DNA from: Takakia lepidozioides
Lineage: Eukaryota > Streptophyta > Takakiopsida > Takakiales > Takakiaceae
Assembly (NCBI GenBank): GCA_030704615.1
Contig: CM060733.1
Coordinates: forward strand, 18,106,001-18,166,000
Direction of reading: 5' to 3'
Length of the DNA stretch: 60,000 nt
Every line of letters starts with the position of its first letter. Within the stretch, counting starts at the first letter, position 1. Position numbers and translations under genes: made by a program. The notes beneath the pieces were generated by a model. That model saw only the letters and a program-made list of their open reading frames with translations, had not been told where the DNA came from and ran no database searches. Of this stretch, positions 12,225 through 23,910 are shown piece by piece.

Positions 12225-15200
12225 TCAAATCATGGTGGTCCACGTACCACATTGCATAGTTGATGCTACCCATGTGTTGTATCCCGCTGCAATAGAGTAT
12301 TGACCTCGTTGAAACATAGTGGCCTGGTGAATGAAGTTGTCACGTTTGGGATCGCAAACCATCCTCTTCAAAAATATGAAATACAAATGTTTGCACGGTA
12401 TGAATTTACCTCTCTTGCCCAAACTGGTTGATAGCATATTCACAAAATCAGGACATATGCAATTGGGGAAATTGGAAACCGTGATGTCGTAGGTCCTGTC
12501 ATGAACAGCAGATGTGGAAGTGATGATTGTGAATACCCGACCATATCCTGGATCGGGTACTTCCGTGGTGCTTCCAACACAAGCTTGGAGCATTCTTGCG
12601 GACTCCACTTTGCCAAGCGGTTGGAGGGAAACGCCGAACGAGCTTTCCATCTCGTTTGGTTGGCCACAAGTCAGGATTTGCCGGGGGGACCCGGGAGGAC
12701 GCAGAAGTAGTAGCACATGCATAGAGTTGGGGTTGTCTCGCAAGGGAAAAGCCTGCCTCCTCCAGCATTTCAATCTCCTGAAATCTGAGATGTGTTCCCA
12801 CCTTCACGGGCCAAACGGTTGGAGGAGATGGCTTCATCACTACAGAAGGACGCATAGTTTCATGCACACATCTGGCACAATCATCTGCGCAGAACTAGAA
12901 CTTGTGGTTCTTGGCTTCTGGTTGACCGTATGGACGCATCAAACTCGTGAAAGTCGGAGCAGGAGTTCGGGCACCACCTCTGGATATAGATGAAGTGCAC
13001 TTCTCGAAATTAGTTGCCTTGATCGCTGTACATTTCACACGAGACCATGCACTTGTGCGTTCTATGTGCCAAACGTGGATGGGGCATGCGGACTCAAGCA
13101 CATCAAGGGGGTTGTTTCTCTCCTGCACCATTTCAGTGGCACTGTTTGATGCTGGAGCTTGCCGTCGTGTTGGAGGTTCCTCCAGAATGGAGGTTCCGGA
13201 CATGGAGCTGTCATGCAGAGGAACATGAGGCTTCGAGAAGTTATCACGGTCTGCCATGTGCGAATCGGAATCCGAACCAGGTGGAGTGTTCAATTTCCTC
13301 TTACAGGAGCCGAATCTCTCCTCCCCTTCAAGATGTGGAATTCTAGAAACAAGTGGCGTTCCCTGGGCATACATGCTCACCGCCCGTGCTATCTTGATTG
13401 GATCCCTAGATCTGTTTGCAGCACGCAACATCAACTCCCATTTGTCCGGACCCTTGCCACCAACCCCACCTCGCAAGAAATCACGGTATCGGGTTTGTTG
13501 TTGCAAGGCACGTATCAAATCATCTGCTGTTGCCACATACAAATCCCGACCTCGTTTCCCAGACTGCTGCAACCATGCGTTGTGCACAGTTTCTGCCAAA
13601 TTGCAAGATGGCATGTCCGCCATTTCCTCAATGGACATGTTCTGCAAAGTGAAGAACCACACTTCAAGACAGTGAACAGGAAACAACATGAAGAAAGCGA
13701 TGAGACAATAAAATGGAAAGTAAATGTATGAATAAAGCAAGAAATATAAGCCTCGTACCACTGCCATGGCTGTTCCCCACTGTCTATACCGGAAGTGCCA
13801 AAACGCCAGCCAATCTTCCAATGCTCTCATACTCTCAAGTGATGCAGCTCCAGAAGAGAACCACCAGGCACGAATTGTCTGGAACAAAGAGTCCGTCTCC
13901 TTCATTGTTCTAGCATCTTTCTACTCTTTGTACAATTTACGGTGCTGAGTCTGCATCTCTGGTTTGATGTCCGACTTTGTATGTTTTTCCAGAGATTGTG
14001 TCCAATGGAATAGACATGTACGCTCTTTTCCTCGCATTGGCACTTTTGGGTCGTCCGATCCGAAGACAATACGAACAGCATTGAAATTTGCTTGAGCATT
14101 ATCCACCATGAAACCTCCGAAATTTGGAAATGGCAGCCCATGACACGTATCAGGGAATTCCACATGAGCTTCTGGGATTCCGTATCCTTGGATTGCATGT
14201 CACAAACTGCAATTGTCATAACTCGTTGGTACACTGGATCGTAGACATGACAAGCCATTGTCGTCCAATCCTTCACTCGTTTCACAAGATCAAACATAAG
14301 AAAACAGTTCTGCAAGTCCCCAGTCTTCTGGATCCGCTTCACGAGGCTAACCCCACTGCCCTCCCCAACAGTCGACATTTTGAAAAGAAAAACTTTGATG
14401 ACACCTTGACCTGGGAATACATTGTCCTGGATGTAATCGTACTTGCTCACTCGTTTCAACTCCAAAATGTTGTCTATGTAGCCTCTGATACCAGAACCCA
14501 TTCTTAATGCATTGATCTGATGCCGAATGTTAGGTGAACTTAAAGTGGAGAAATGATCCATGACCAGGTCCAATGCTGCACCGTCAAGTTTAGTCCCCAC
14601 AGAATCCCCTTCACTCAAAATATGGCTTTCCAAGAAGGACTTGCTTGCGCCAAGAGCAATTGCAGATGTTGTTGCGGATGGGTTTCTCCCGAACTCCTAT
14701 TTAATCAACCTCGATACTGTCTCAACACTCTCCCTATAATCCCCCTTCGAGACATGATGGTTATGGAATCCGAAATGCACACAAGCTCTTGTCATTATTT
14801 TCAAACGGTGGACAACATAGTACATTCTTGCTCCGCAGAGCGCCAAGCAGGATGGCACAAGTTTGCAGAATTTGCAGACGAAAGTGTTTGCCGGTGGTGG
14901 GGCAGTCCCAGGCTGAAATGGATTTCCCGCCAGACCCTCCCATTCGCTTTGATTATGAACCCCAGACTGAAGAAAGTGTCTGCAATTCAAATTATCACAC
15001 CTAAGATGTCCATTGCAAACTGTTCTCCTGAAAACAAGCTTGTCATCATTCTGAATATTGGATGTTTTTGTTCTGCACCACGGATGCCCGTCGTGTTTCT
15101 TGTCCATTCCATGCATCATGATTGTTACACCTCCAACTTGTGGAGGAGGAGGCAGCTCGAATAGGATATCACCATCAAAAGTCTCTGGCAAGAACTTCAC

Positions 15201-15728
15201 AGGCACCTGCTTCAAAGATTTTCAATCAATTCCTCGCAACTCACTTTTGAATCCAGCCATTCCTCCCATCGCCCGTAGTTTTGGAATGACACTACAAATC
15301 TCTTCTTCATCAGCTTCTCCAACCACAGTAGGAAGGACTGGATTTGGAATTTCACTTATGTCATCATCGGACGAATCCGAAAGCTCAACGATTGGAATGG
15401 AGGACGTCTGTTCTTTTTTCACCACCACCTCCTTCTTGTCTTCAACGACCGAAGCAGCAGTCCCGGGCGTCACATATGACCCAAGGGACTTTCGCCGAGG
15501 CTCTCCAAGTACTCTGTATCGACCAGGGCGCACTCTCCACTGGCTGACATGAGCCGTCTCATCACGGTTTTGGAAAGTGTATTTCAACAACTTCCCTTTC
15601 AAATCATACACCATTCTGAAGCTGAAAACGGGTAGCCAAGACATGTTCCAGAACAATTGCAAATCCATTGTCAAGGACTTCCTAGGAGAACGGCACTGGT
15701 TTGTCGTCAGAGAAGAACTCCGCTTCAT
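12225..15728 (-). pseudogene. MULE-like transposase with WRKY/GCM1-type zinc finger and SWIM finger (element B copy, degenerate)
   Basis: Read on minus, the pieces follow the family order. An acidic N-terminal tail comes first, then a Cys/His zinc region (HPWCRTKT to GFHNHH, about 15120-14750) of the WRKY/GCM1 kind found in Mutator transposases. A catalytic MULE segment follows (AVCDMQ, GFMVDNAQANFNAV, HWTQSLEKH, 14250-13930), then a C-terminal SWIM finger CICPDF..CKHLYF (about 12420-12350). A GT-AG intron lies near 13640-13755. Damage: in-frame TGA at 15222, TAG at 14697, 13921 and 12895, and frameshifts near 14150 and within 12640-12770. It is roughly 40 percent identical by eye to the 23911 copy, so the two are distinct lineages. 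An active form would bind the terminal repeats and catalyse transposition. Confidence 0.8.
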
Positions 15729-15815
15729 CTTCCTTCCTTGCGTACGTTGATACCTTGCTATCGCAGACCTTCAGTGTAAATTGGTTTACTGATGTCTCCA
15801 GAACACAGTTGAAGA
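15729..15815. promoter_or_regulatory. Short divergent promoter region of element B
   Basis: Only about 87 bases separate the transposase frame (minus) from the ATG of the proposed first exon of the methyltransferase gene (plus). If both starts are right, this is a compact bidirectional promoter. No clear TATA box is seen. Confidence 0.35.
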
Positions 15816-15986
15816 ATGAGCAGAGAATATGGCGGAGGAAGCTCAGACGACGACTGTGCATATTCTGTTATTCCTTCCAGATATGCAGACAAAAATTCCC
15901 TAGAGCAGACAGAAATTCCAGCAGATGTGAGAGGGAAGAGGAAAGCTGCAGAAGGGGATCCAATTTCAAAACCTAAGAAGGCGCTA
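15816..15986 (+). pseudogene. Proposed first exon of element B ParB-methyltransferase gene
   Basis: It starts MSREYGGGSSDDD and encodes an acidic then basic stretch with a nuclear-localisation-like GKRKAAE..SKPKKAL. It ends at a good donor (CTA^GTAAGT). It is divergent from the transposase, as the equivalent first exon is in element A (minus, 23000-22923). No homology with the A exon is obvious, so assignment rests on position, strand and donor. The downstream exons resume at 28049 beyond element A. Confidence 0.4.
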
Positions 15987-16348
15987 GTAAGTTTTCTCTA
16001 ACTTCCATTTCATTGTTGAAGATCTGCGTAGAGATTGAGTGGAATGTCCCAGAAAGGGATTGTCGCTACCGACCATCACCATGAAACAACGGTGATTTGC
16101 TTTCTACTCCTCTGTTAAGGGTTTTCCGCACAATGAGTGGGTGACTGACGGTACCGTCATTCACTGTTGTTCAGATCATACAGTCTGTCTGATTGTCTTT
16201 CAAGCAGTCCTTCCTCTTCCCTTCTTAAGCAGGAACATGTGATTGAAGTCTACTGAATTGCGAGCGTCGTTAACGCCATTCGATTCTCCTCATGAGGTAG
16301 CCTATACTATATGCGCACATAAATGCATGCATATGGAGGAATGTATGC
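15987..16348. other. Intron-like DNA of element B before the nested insertion
   Basis: No coding potential; AT-rich towards the right with ATGCATATG-type words. It contains a GACGGTACCGTC palindrome at about 16147-16158. Confidence 0.35.
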
Positions 16349-16362
16349 GTGCATACAAATTT
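16349..16362. repeat. 14-bp direct repeat, left copy (candidate target-site duplication of element A)
   Basis: GTGCATACAAATTT is repeated exactly at 27975-27988, bracketing the inner gene pair. It is longer than a usual MULE duplication, and the surroundings are AT-rich, so this is only a candidate boundary. Confidence 0.35.
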
Positions 16363-16821
16363 TAGATATGCATAAGAATAATTTTATATGCACAACACTT
16401 AAATAAGGGTACCCAAAAATAAAATAAAATTTGTGATTCATCTAATCTTAGGGTCCATAGTCAAAATATCAAAGGATGAAATAAGAATATTCTATATAGA
16501 ATATTCCATGTTCATTGTATTATTATTCCACATGGGTGAGTGTAGGAATGGGAGAGGAACATGTTGCTTTTATGGCTTTCCAACATGAGAAAAAAGGTCG
16601 AAAAATTAAAAAGTGACGAGGCACGGCTCCTTGTTAGATACAAATGGTAAAGGTATGGGCTCTTCCAATGGTGGGAGTCTAGTTTGAAGTTCAGAATGGA
16701 GCAATGCTAAGGGAATGCTAGGGAGCTTGACAATGTGATGGAGATGGTCCGCCTGCGCATTTGGGTAGTAAATGGCGATGGCCCGCAAGGGAATTCAATT
16801 TTACAAAAAAAACTATTGATT

Positions 16822-16880
16822 GGTAATCGAACCCGCAATCTCATAACTTAAAAAACATAATCCTTACCAAACCACCACCA
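16822..16880 (-). repeat. tRNA-like SINE fragment 1
   Basis: On minus, TGGTGGTTTGGTAAGG resembles a pol III A box. GCGGGTTCGATTACC about 35 bases later holds a B box (GGTTCGA). No complete cloverleaf is evident. A TTTTGTAAA word lies downstream, shared with fragment 2. Confidence 0.45.
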
Positions 16881-16964
16881 TTTAATCTTGTTACATAGGT
16901 TTTGCAGTATCTATATATTTATCTTCTGAAACATTTTTATTTTACAAAAACATAATGTCCATCA

Positions 16965-17023
16965 GAGATAGAACCCACAACCTATCGGGTATCAAGCCTA
17001 GTTCATACCACTACACTACCCAT
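16965..17023 (-). repeat. tRNA-like SINE fragment 2
   Basis: On minus, GGGTAGTGTAGTGGTA (A-box-like) and TGTGGGTTCTATC (B-box-like) have the same spacing as fragment 1, and TTTTGTAAA follows. It lies about 140 bases from fragment 1 on the same strand. Confidence 0.4.
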
Positions 17024-17388
17024 TCAAACTTGAAACACTAATGAAATGAAACACTAATGAGATAAAGATAGTCACCCTGTGTGTACATAACATGCCACAA
17101 TACTCATAAGGGTTGATCTTACTAATGATGAAATTTGATAGTGCTGAAGTGCATGTCGAACTTGCATTCAGGTAAAGGGATCTATGAAATGCAGTAGAAA
17201 TCTATGTACAAACTATTACATAGATAAATCAAATGACAGGAAGATAACATGAAATCTGATTTCAACACCATGTCATTTGCCCCATTTGTTTTACCTTACA
17301 CTAGAGAGAAATACATGTATCATAAAAAATAACAAAAAATTCGGACTGACAATGAGGACAATGTATTGTATATGTAATTTCTAATTAC

Positions 17389-20300
17389 CTACATAACATC
17401 ATCAGCTGATACTTCATCATCCGTGTCATAAGCCTGTGATTCAGAGGCATACACATCCATGAAAGCCTCAACTCTACGCAACCTATCCACGGATTGTCCA
17501 ACAATAGGTGCTCTTCGGTCAAACAACAGATCATTGGAAAGACCTACATCACGTTGTTGATGTATTGAATGAAAGCTTGGGACTCGGCATACGAAGGTAG
17601 ATAAAACGATGAAAGAGGACTTTGGGGTAGACTATCGTAGATGGTCCGCACAATCCCATCACTGCATCACACATACATGTATACTTATGTTAACAAATCA
17701 AATGGGAATGGTTTGCTTTGCAAATAATATAGAGATTGCAACAAAGGGAATGGAGGCGAGACATACTCACTAGGAAGTACTGCCGAGATGAAGACCAAGC
17801 TTGCGCGCCACCTTAGGAGCGGGGGGTTCCAACAAACTCACAGGACGTTGAATGGTTGGAGTTACCACAGATGAAACCAAAACGGGTTGAGTATTTTGAA
17901 GTGCAGAGAGACGTGCTGCATACAACGTCTGGTCCCCCTCAAGACCAAATACGTGACGTCCAGACTCGCGGGCAGCAATAAATGTAGAACCTGCAGGAAA
18001 AAAACATGCAATGATGATATTATATCGGATAACAGTTAATGATCATGAATCAGCTCAGAAGATTTTAATTACAAAATGGAGACCAATGCAAACCTGTGCC
18101 AGCTGTGAGATCCAAAATGCGGGAGCCAGGAGGTGAACATGTCTCCAACAACACTTGCATGAAGGCGAGACTACGGTCTCGCGCACCCCTCCAGGCTTGT
18201 TGAGGAGTTTGCATGGGTAGTGCAACATCTGGAATGTGGTTGTAGATGGCATCCAACTCAACAGGGTCTGCAAGGGGGTCCACAACTTTGCCAGACTCAC
18301 GCAGTTTGAATAGTCCTCCTTGCTTGGTGAGGACATGGGCGTGGAAGAACATGGTCTGTTAGACGTGCCATTTCCACAAAAACAGTGCACTGTATGAGAG
18401 TAGGAAGATGAAACATCAAACAATGAGATATTGAAGAGGGATGATTTTTACCTTTCATGTCTGAGTGTGTAGAGGGGTGGTATTGATGCAAGTATATTTC
18501 CTTGATAATACGGAAATAGAGCTGCCCCTGGAGTAAGAAAAGAGCTCCAATGCAAAGGAATCATCGGAGCCCTGCAAGAACACCAAGCATCCATTGTCAT
18601 CCAACAGGTCATTAGCAATGGAGAATGCATACTCCCAATACCGTTTATCAAAAGCATTCCAGGGAGGAACCTGTACACCATCCAAACAGCCCTGTACAAG
18701 GCATTCCTGTTGGGCAGTCCACGATGATCATGTCCACAGCCACAGACACGTTTTTTCCATCCACAACACTAGACCAAGTTCCTGGCAACTGCAAACAACA
18801 TACAGAAAATGTAGGAGTCAATAGCCGGATGATGAGGATATAAAAACATCAAAGAATTCCTTACATTCAAGTTTGTTTGTTGGGGGAAACTCACATTTTT
18901 GAAGAACTCCATGAGCTCTTTCAAGGTCGCATCAGGAGATGTACTTGAGGCCTCCACCATATCAATGAAATGAGTAGGCATGATCTTCATGCGATACATG
19001 CTAGGTGCACCACCAGAAAATGACACTGCACTGTAAGGATGTTCGCCTGCCTTTGGCTTGTTTCCTCGAGTAGTAGGTGCAGGCACTACAACCAACTGAT
19101 TTGAAGGATGTGAAGAACTACCAATAGGACCAGCAATAGAAGCCACACCTGCATTGACATCCGCACCTTTTCTTTTTCGTGATTTGCGTTTTGGTACACC
19201 CACAACGGCAGGGACCACTTGGGCTACAGCGTCAGCGGCCTGTGTAGCAATCTGTTCTGCATGCTCCAGATCAAGAACAGGGACTTCAGTGGAGATACCC
19301 CCTTCATCACTCACTGACTGCCTGCGAACACATTCCTTATGAAGTCCCATTTCTGCATAGGGGATAGTACCCTTGGGCATATCCAAATACCAACCCCCCC
19401 CTTCCCGGTGTTCCACACCCCAATCTTCCTCAATTGCAGTGTGTACATGGAAGCTTGTTGAGCACCAAACTTCCAGGCCATCAGAAACTTGGGCTCAGCC
19501 TTAAGTCGATCACTCGGTACAAGCACAAATCTCATGTACCTAAAATACAAACACATTCAAAGTTATTGTGGAGACAAATATTTATGCAACCTGTTCAACA
19601 ATTGAACAAGCACATTAAGAAACATGTATATCCCAATGTACTAGAAAAATACTTGAAGCATAGACATTTTTGACTTACAAGGTGTATACACTATCCATGT
19701 ACAATGCAATGGAAAGATGGTACCTGAATAAAATCCGTCTCACCACCTTCTCCCCACCTGTTTGTTGTTCCCAATCATTGCCTCTGAATGGCCCCTTTGG
19801 CAATGAGAACTCTCTATGAAACAACTCATTGAAATGAGTCATCTTCCATGTATCCATGTAGTCTCCCAGACTCTCACTCTCTCCTTCCTCCAAGGCAACA
19901 TGAAATTGGCCAAGCTGAGTGGTGTACAAGGCAAACTGAGCCAAGGCAACCTTGCGAAGCTGCCAGAAAATACAGTCAGTTAAATAACTATGTTAATGTG
20001 TCATCAACAAAATGAATTAATTGCATTGAGAAGATAGTGATTGTATATGTACCTGCCACCAAAAAGTCCTTCTATTCAGCCAAGGATCAAGTGTTGGCCC
20101 ACTGATAGGCCCGGGTGGAAAAAAATTACGGTCGTGAAGTGTTTGGTCTCCATTCCATATATGTAGCCATTCCACCTTTTCTTCAGGATCCACCCGGGCG
20201 GTAGCAATGTTCACCATTTTCTCTTGGGTCATTTCCTCTGATCCTGCCTTTACACGTGACCAATGCAGTTTAAGTTCTTGGAGAAACCCCTCTCCAAGGG

Positions 20301-23000
20301 TTGGATCAGCAATAGGAAGCAACTTCACAAGCTGACTCTTGTGTTGCTCCCTTGCTTTCAATCCAGCCTGTCTCATTGTATCTTCAAGGCCCTCTTGACT
20401 CTTTGGCCCCTCAGCAAGTTTGTAAGCTTCCCCGCCATGCGTTGGGCCTCAACAATATCATGCTGCCAAAAGAACCAAAACAGTTCATAACATGAACCAG
20501 AGGTGAATCTTGTCTATGGATGCAAAGAATGAAACTTGGTTAAGACATGATGTTACCTTGTACAAAATCTCTGTCATTGCATGGACTGTCAGGTTATACC
20601 AAGTCTTTCCTGCTTTCTTGATGCATTCGTCGTATTGCTCTTTCCTCAATACATTCTTCCATTCAGAGACAGGTGTAAGGCCAATCATATTGACCTTGCA
20701 AACCAAGTGCACAAATTTGGATGTAACATGTGCCCTCTCTGTTGCCCTGCACATATAAAATATGATCATTAGAAAGAAGATGTGTATATGTACATCCATT
20801 GAGCAAGAACATGACAACATTGAACATGAAAGTAAATGAAGAATAGAAAGGAAACTCACACATTCACTCCATCCATGATGGACCTGAGGGAACCACGATT
20901 TTCAATGTCCGCATTGAGCACCCAACTTGTCACACAGACATGTCTTGACAAGTTGGCCCCATGAACTTCATTGATATAGGGATACCATGCTTGAAGCCTA
21001 TGATTCCCATCCCAGACATGAAACATCTTCCCCCGAAGATGATGCAACTTTGGCTTGGACTCAAGATACTTCTCAAACTCATCATTGACTGTTTTCCAAT
21101 GATATCCCATGTAGAGATGATATCAGGACCTACATCTATAGTAGATCCATCAATCCCCTCAACAGAAACATAGAACACGGCTGCTCCTGGATGTATCCAG
21201 AATAGAAGTCTCCTCTAAGCTTTAGGATGTCGTTGGCAAGGGCGGGCCTAACAACCTGCATAGAAATCATGCGACACAATGGAATGTCCATAACTCATCC
21301 TCAATGAGGAGGGACCTGAAAGTTACATTCAGATCTTGTTTCTTTTCCAGAATAATTGCCTGTTTGGCATCTAGATAAAGAGGATCACTAGATGTTGTAT
21401 CCTCTTCATACTCATCTGCCCCCCAATTCCTTGCATCAATGTCGTCAATAATGGTTGCAAGCGTCCCGGCCTCCACAACTTCAGTTGTAGTAGTAATTTC
21501 CTAATTCCATAGACCAAAACAGTTCAAGATGTCAGTGTATGAGAAGAGCACATGTGTGAATGTATAATATGTAAAAAGAGCAACTCAGTGTCATGGTTGC
21601 ATGAAGAAAACAAATGAATTTGGATAGTCAACTAATTCCATGAATATCCTTGTCTTTCAAAGCTTACAACTTGGAGCAGAATACAGGCCTGAGCATCCCG
21701 ACAGAGGACCTCCAACCACCTACGCCGGCGCATATGACACATATGTGCAACCAACTCAAAATTTGACAAGATTTGAAGCCCTTGAAGAAATTTTTGCTCA
21801 AGGAGCTCCAAGCATATGCGCCGGCGCATACCATGGAAGGGAGGTTGTAGCCAAACATACAGGAGCGCCTTGAAGGGTCAAACTAGGCCTATGGAAGCAT
21901 GTGGAGTTGTGGAGGTGGCAACATAGAAGCTTTGAGATACTTGAATACTGTGATCAACCAAAATAGGGAAGGTTCCCCAAGCGTCTGCGCCGACGGAGGT
22001 GGCAGCCTCGACACTTTGGAGCTTATGTAACACAAGGAATATACAACAAAAAACCAAGCTCCAAGCATCTCCGCCGGCGGAGATGCTTGCATGAGATTCC
22101 TGAAACCTAGGAGCTAAGCAAAAAAAGATTGTGCCCAATGGGTATGCGCCGGCGGATATGGCAGCCCAGCCCGCTCGGAGCATCAACAACTTATGAGAAT
22201 GCGGAGAAACAAAAGAGATGGAAGGGGGGGAGAACTTCCCGAAATATGTGAGCAGCCCTGCTGCACGGGTCTGCGTTGACAGAGGTGGCAGCCTTGGCGC
22301 TTTGGAGCTTCCGTAACATAGGGAATATGCAAAAAAAACCAAGCTCCAAGTGTCTCCGCCAGCGGAGACGCTTGCAGGAGGTTCCTGAAACCTATGAGCT
22401 GAGCAAAAAAAAATGTACTCAATGGGTATGCACCGGCGGATATGCCAGCGCAGCCCACTCGGAGCATCAGCAACTTTTGAGCATGCGGAAAAACAAAGGA
22501 GATGGAAAAATGGAGAACTTCCTGAAACATTTCAGCAGCCCTGCTGCACAGGTATGCGCCGGCGGATACGCCAGCCCAACCCGCTCGGAGCATCAGCAAC
22601 GTATGAGCATGCAAAAAAATAAACAGGATGGGAGTAGAGGAGCACTTCTTGAAACATGTGAGCATCCCAGCTCCAACGGTATGCGCCGGCGGAGGTGGCA
22701 GCCCAGCCCTTCCAAGCATTAGAAAAAACCAAGGGGAATGAGCTGTCTCCGCCGGCGGAGACGGTTGTGTGTATGTGTGGAGATTCGCAAACTTGTGAGA
22801 GTTGAAGTGACTTAGGCATCTGCGCCAGCGGAGGTGCTAGATTAGGAGCAGCTTGGTGGGGCTTATGCGATGGCGCATATGCCTAAGTGCAGGTCATGAA
22901 AAAAAACAAAACTACAGCTTACCTTCTCCATCCGCAGCTTGCCTCTACCACCACCACCACCAGCAACGCCTCCCCCTCGAGTGTCCTTCTTCCTCCCCAT
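17389..23000 (-). pseudogene. ParB-like / permuted DNA methyltransferase fusion gene (element A copy, frame-broken)
   Basis: Multi-exon minus-strand gene. Exon 1 (23000-22923) encodes a basic Gly-rich leader ending at AAG^GTAAGC. Exon 2 starts at 21500. A ParB/Srx-like segment has MFHVWDGNHRLQAW near 21000. Linker exons cover 20860-19680, and a basic segment GVPKRKSRKRKG (about 19190) looks like a nuclear signal. Then comes VDMIIVDCPTG near 18730 in the place of methyltransferase motif IV (usually DPPY). Finally RILDLTAGTG with, across an intron, STFIAARESGRHVFGLEGD (about 18120 and 17990) is motif I. Motif IV before motif I is the class beta (permuted) N4/N6 methyltransferase order. Frameshifts occur near 21190, 21110, 18710 and 17585. 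In bacteria and phages, ParB-methylase fusions modify DNA; activity here is doubtful. Confidence 0.7.
21690..22870. repeat. Array of GC-rich palindromes in intron 1 of the element A methyltransferase gene
   Basis: About a dozen sites share the core CNCCGGCGG. Examples are TATGCGCCGGCGCATA near 21815, a perfect 28-bp palindrome at 22062-22089 (core CTCCGCCGGCGGAG), and GTCTCCGCCGGCGGAGAC near 22745. They sit within a tandem duplication of about 295 bp (about 22045-22340 and 22340-22640), with shared flanks such as CCCGCTCGGAGCATCA. They may be binding sites for an element-encoded protein. Confidence 0.75.
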
Positions 23001-23285
23001 CGCCGCAACAGCTCGTTGCCTCGGGGTGGTATAGTATAAGAGATGCGGCGCCTCCGTCTCCTCTTCGCAACGGGAGTCTCCAGGGTGTAGAGACTAGAGA
23101 CGTGTTAAGTGCTTGTGTAGTTTGTGTGTGTTTGTTTGGGGGAGTGGCAAGGGATAATGTGCAAGTATACTAGACTACGTTAGTGTAGTAATGATACCGG
23201 GTTAGTCATGTAGTAATGGCAACAAGTTTAACTGAATAGAAACAGTTTATTAACAAAAAAGTAGAGATTGTTTCATTGAATAGAG

Positions 23286-23345
23286 CATGGCTTGTTGGTA
23301 AGGTTGTGGTGTATTTACCACTAGGTTGCGGGTTCAAACCTGCCC
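23286..23345 (+). repeat. tRNA-like SINE fragment 3
   Basis: TGGCTTGTTGGTAAGG (A box, 23288 on) and GCGGGTTCAAACC (B box, 23331-23340) are spaced as in a tRNA. A Cys/Gly-poor tail with AAGGCC and CCAAATTGG repeats follows. A genuine tRNA is unlikely: the acceptor arms do not pair. Confidence 0.45.
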
Positions 23346-23910
23346 CCGCCAAGGAGAGCGGGGGGAAAGGGGGGCCTAAGGCCTTAAAAAAGGCCAAATT
23401 GGCAGGCCAAATTGGCCAAATCTGAAATGTGAACCTTTTTTATACACTCTGGCGTTGCTTTTTGGACTACATGGGTTACACGTGGATCCTCAGAAGATGG
23501 TTGTACGATTGACATGTTACTTTGTGGCGGCGCCTTCATAATACAATATAAAGTAAATGATAAAGTAACTAAATTTTTTGTTATGGGTGTCTTAATCAAT
23601 TTATTGGTTTTAGAGTCAATTGTCGCCACAAATACTTGTACTCATTACTCATACATGAGTAATCAAGGCAGTACATTGGATTCTAAGATCTCAACAACGG
23701 CGCCGTCGTCTTAAAAATAGGGGATAGTCCATTTAGTTGTTTCTGTCAGAGAATAATATGGATGGAGCACATGCCTCAAAAAATTTGGACCTTCTGGATT
23801 GATGATACACATAAGTAATGTAAGCCATTTAATGTATTTGCATAAGGTCTTGCAAGATGTGCGCTTTCATTCATTTTGCATCTTCTCTAAAACTTTGAGG
23901 GCATTGCCAG

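Noticed and set aside
22045-22870. CRISPR-like array or GC-rich coding repeats
   Set aside because: Spacing is irregular, the spacers are themselves repeated, and the context is a eukaryotic intron. The frames over the repeats show no consistent protein.
23286-23345. A functional tRNA gene
   Set aside because: A and B boxes are present, but acceptor, D and anticodon arms do not pair. Kept only as a SINE-like fragment.
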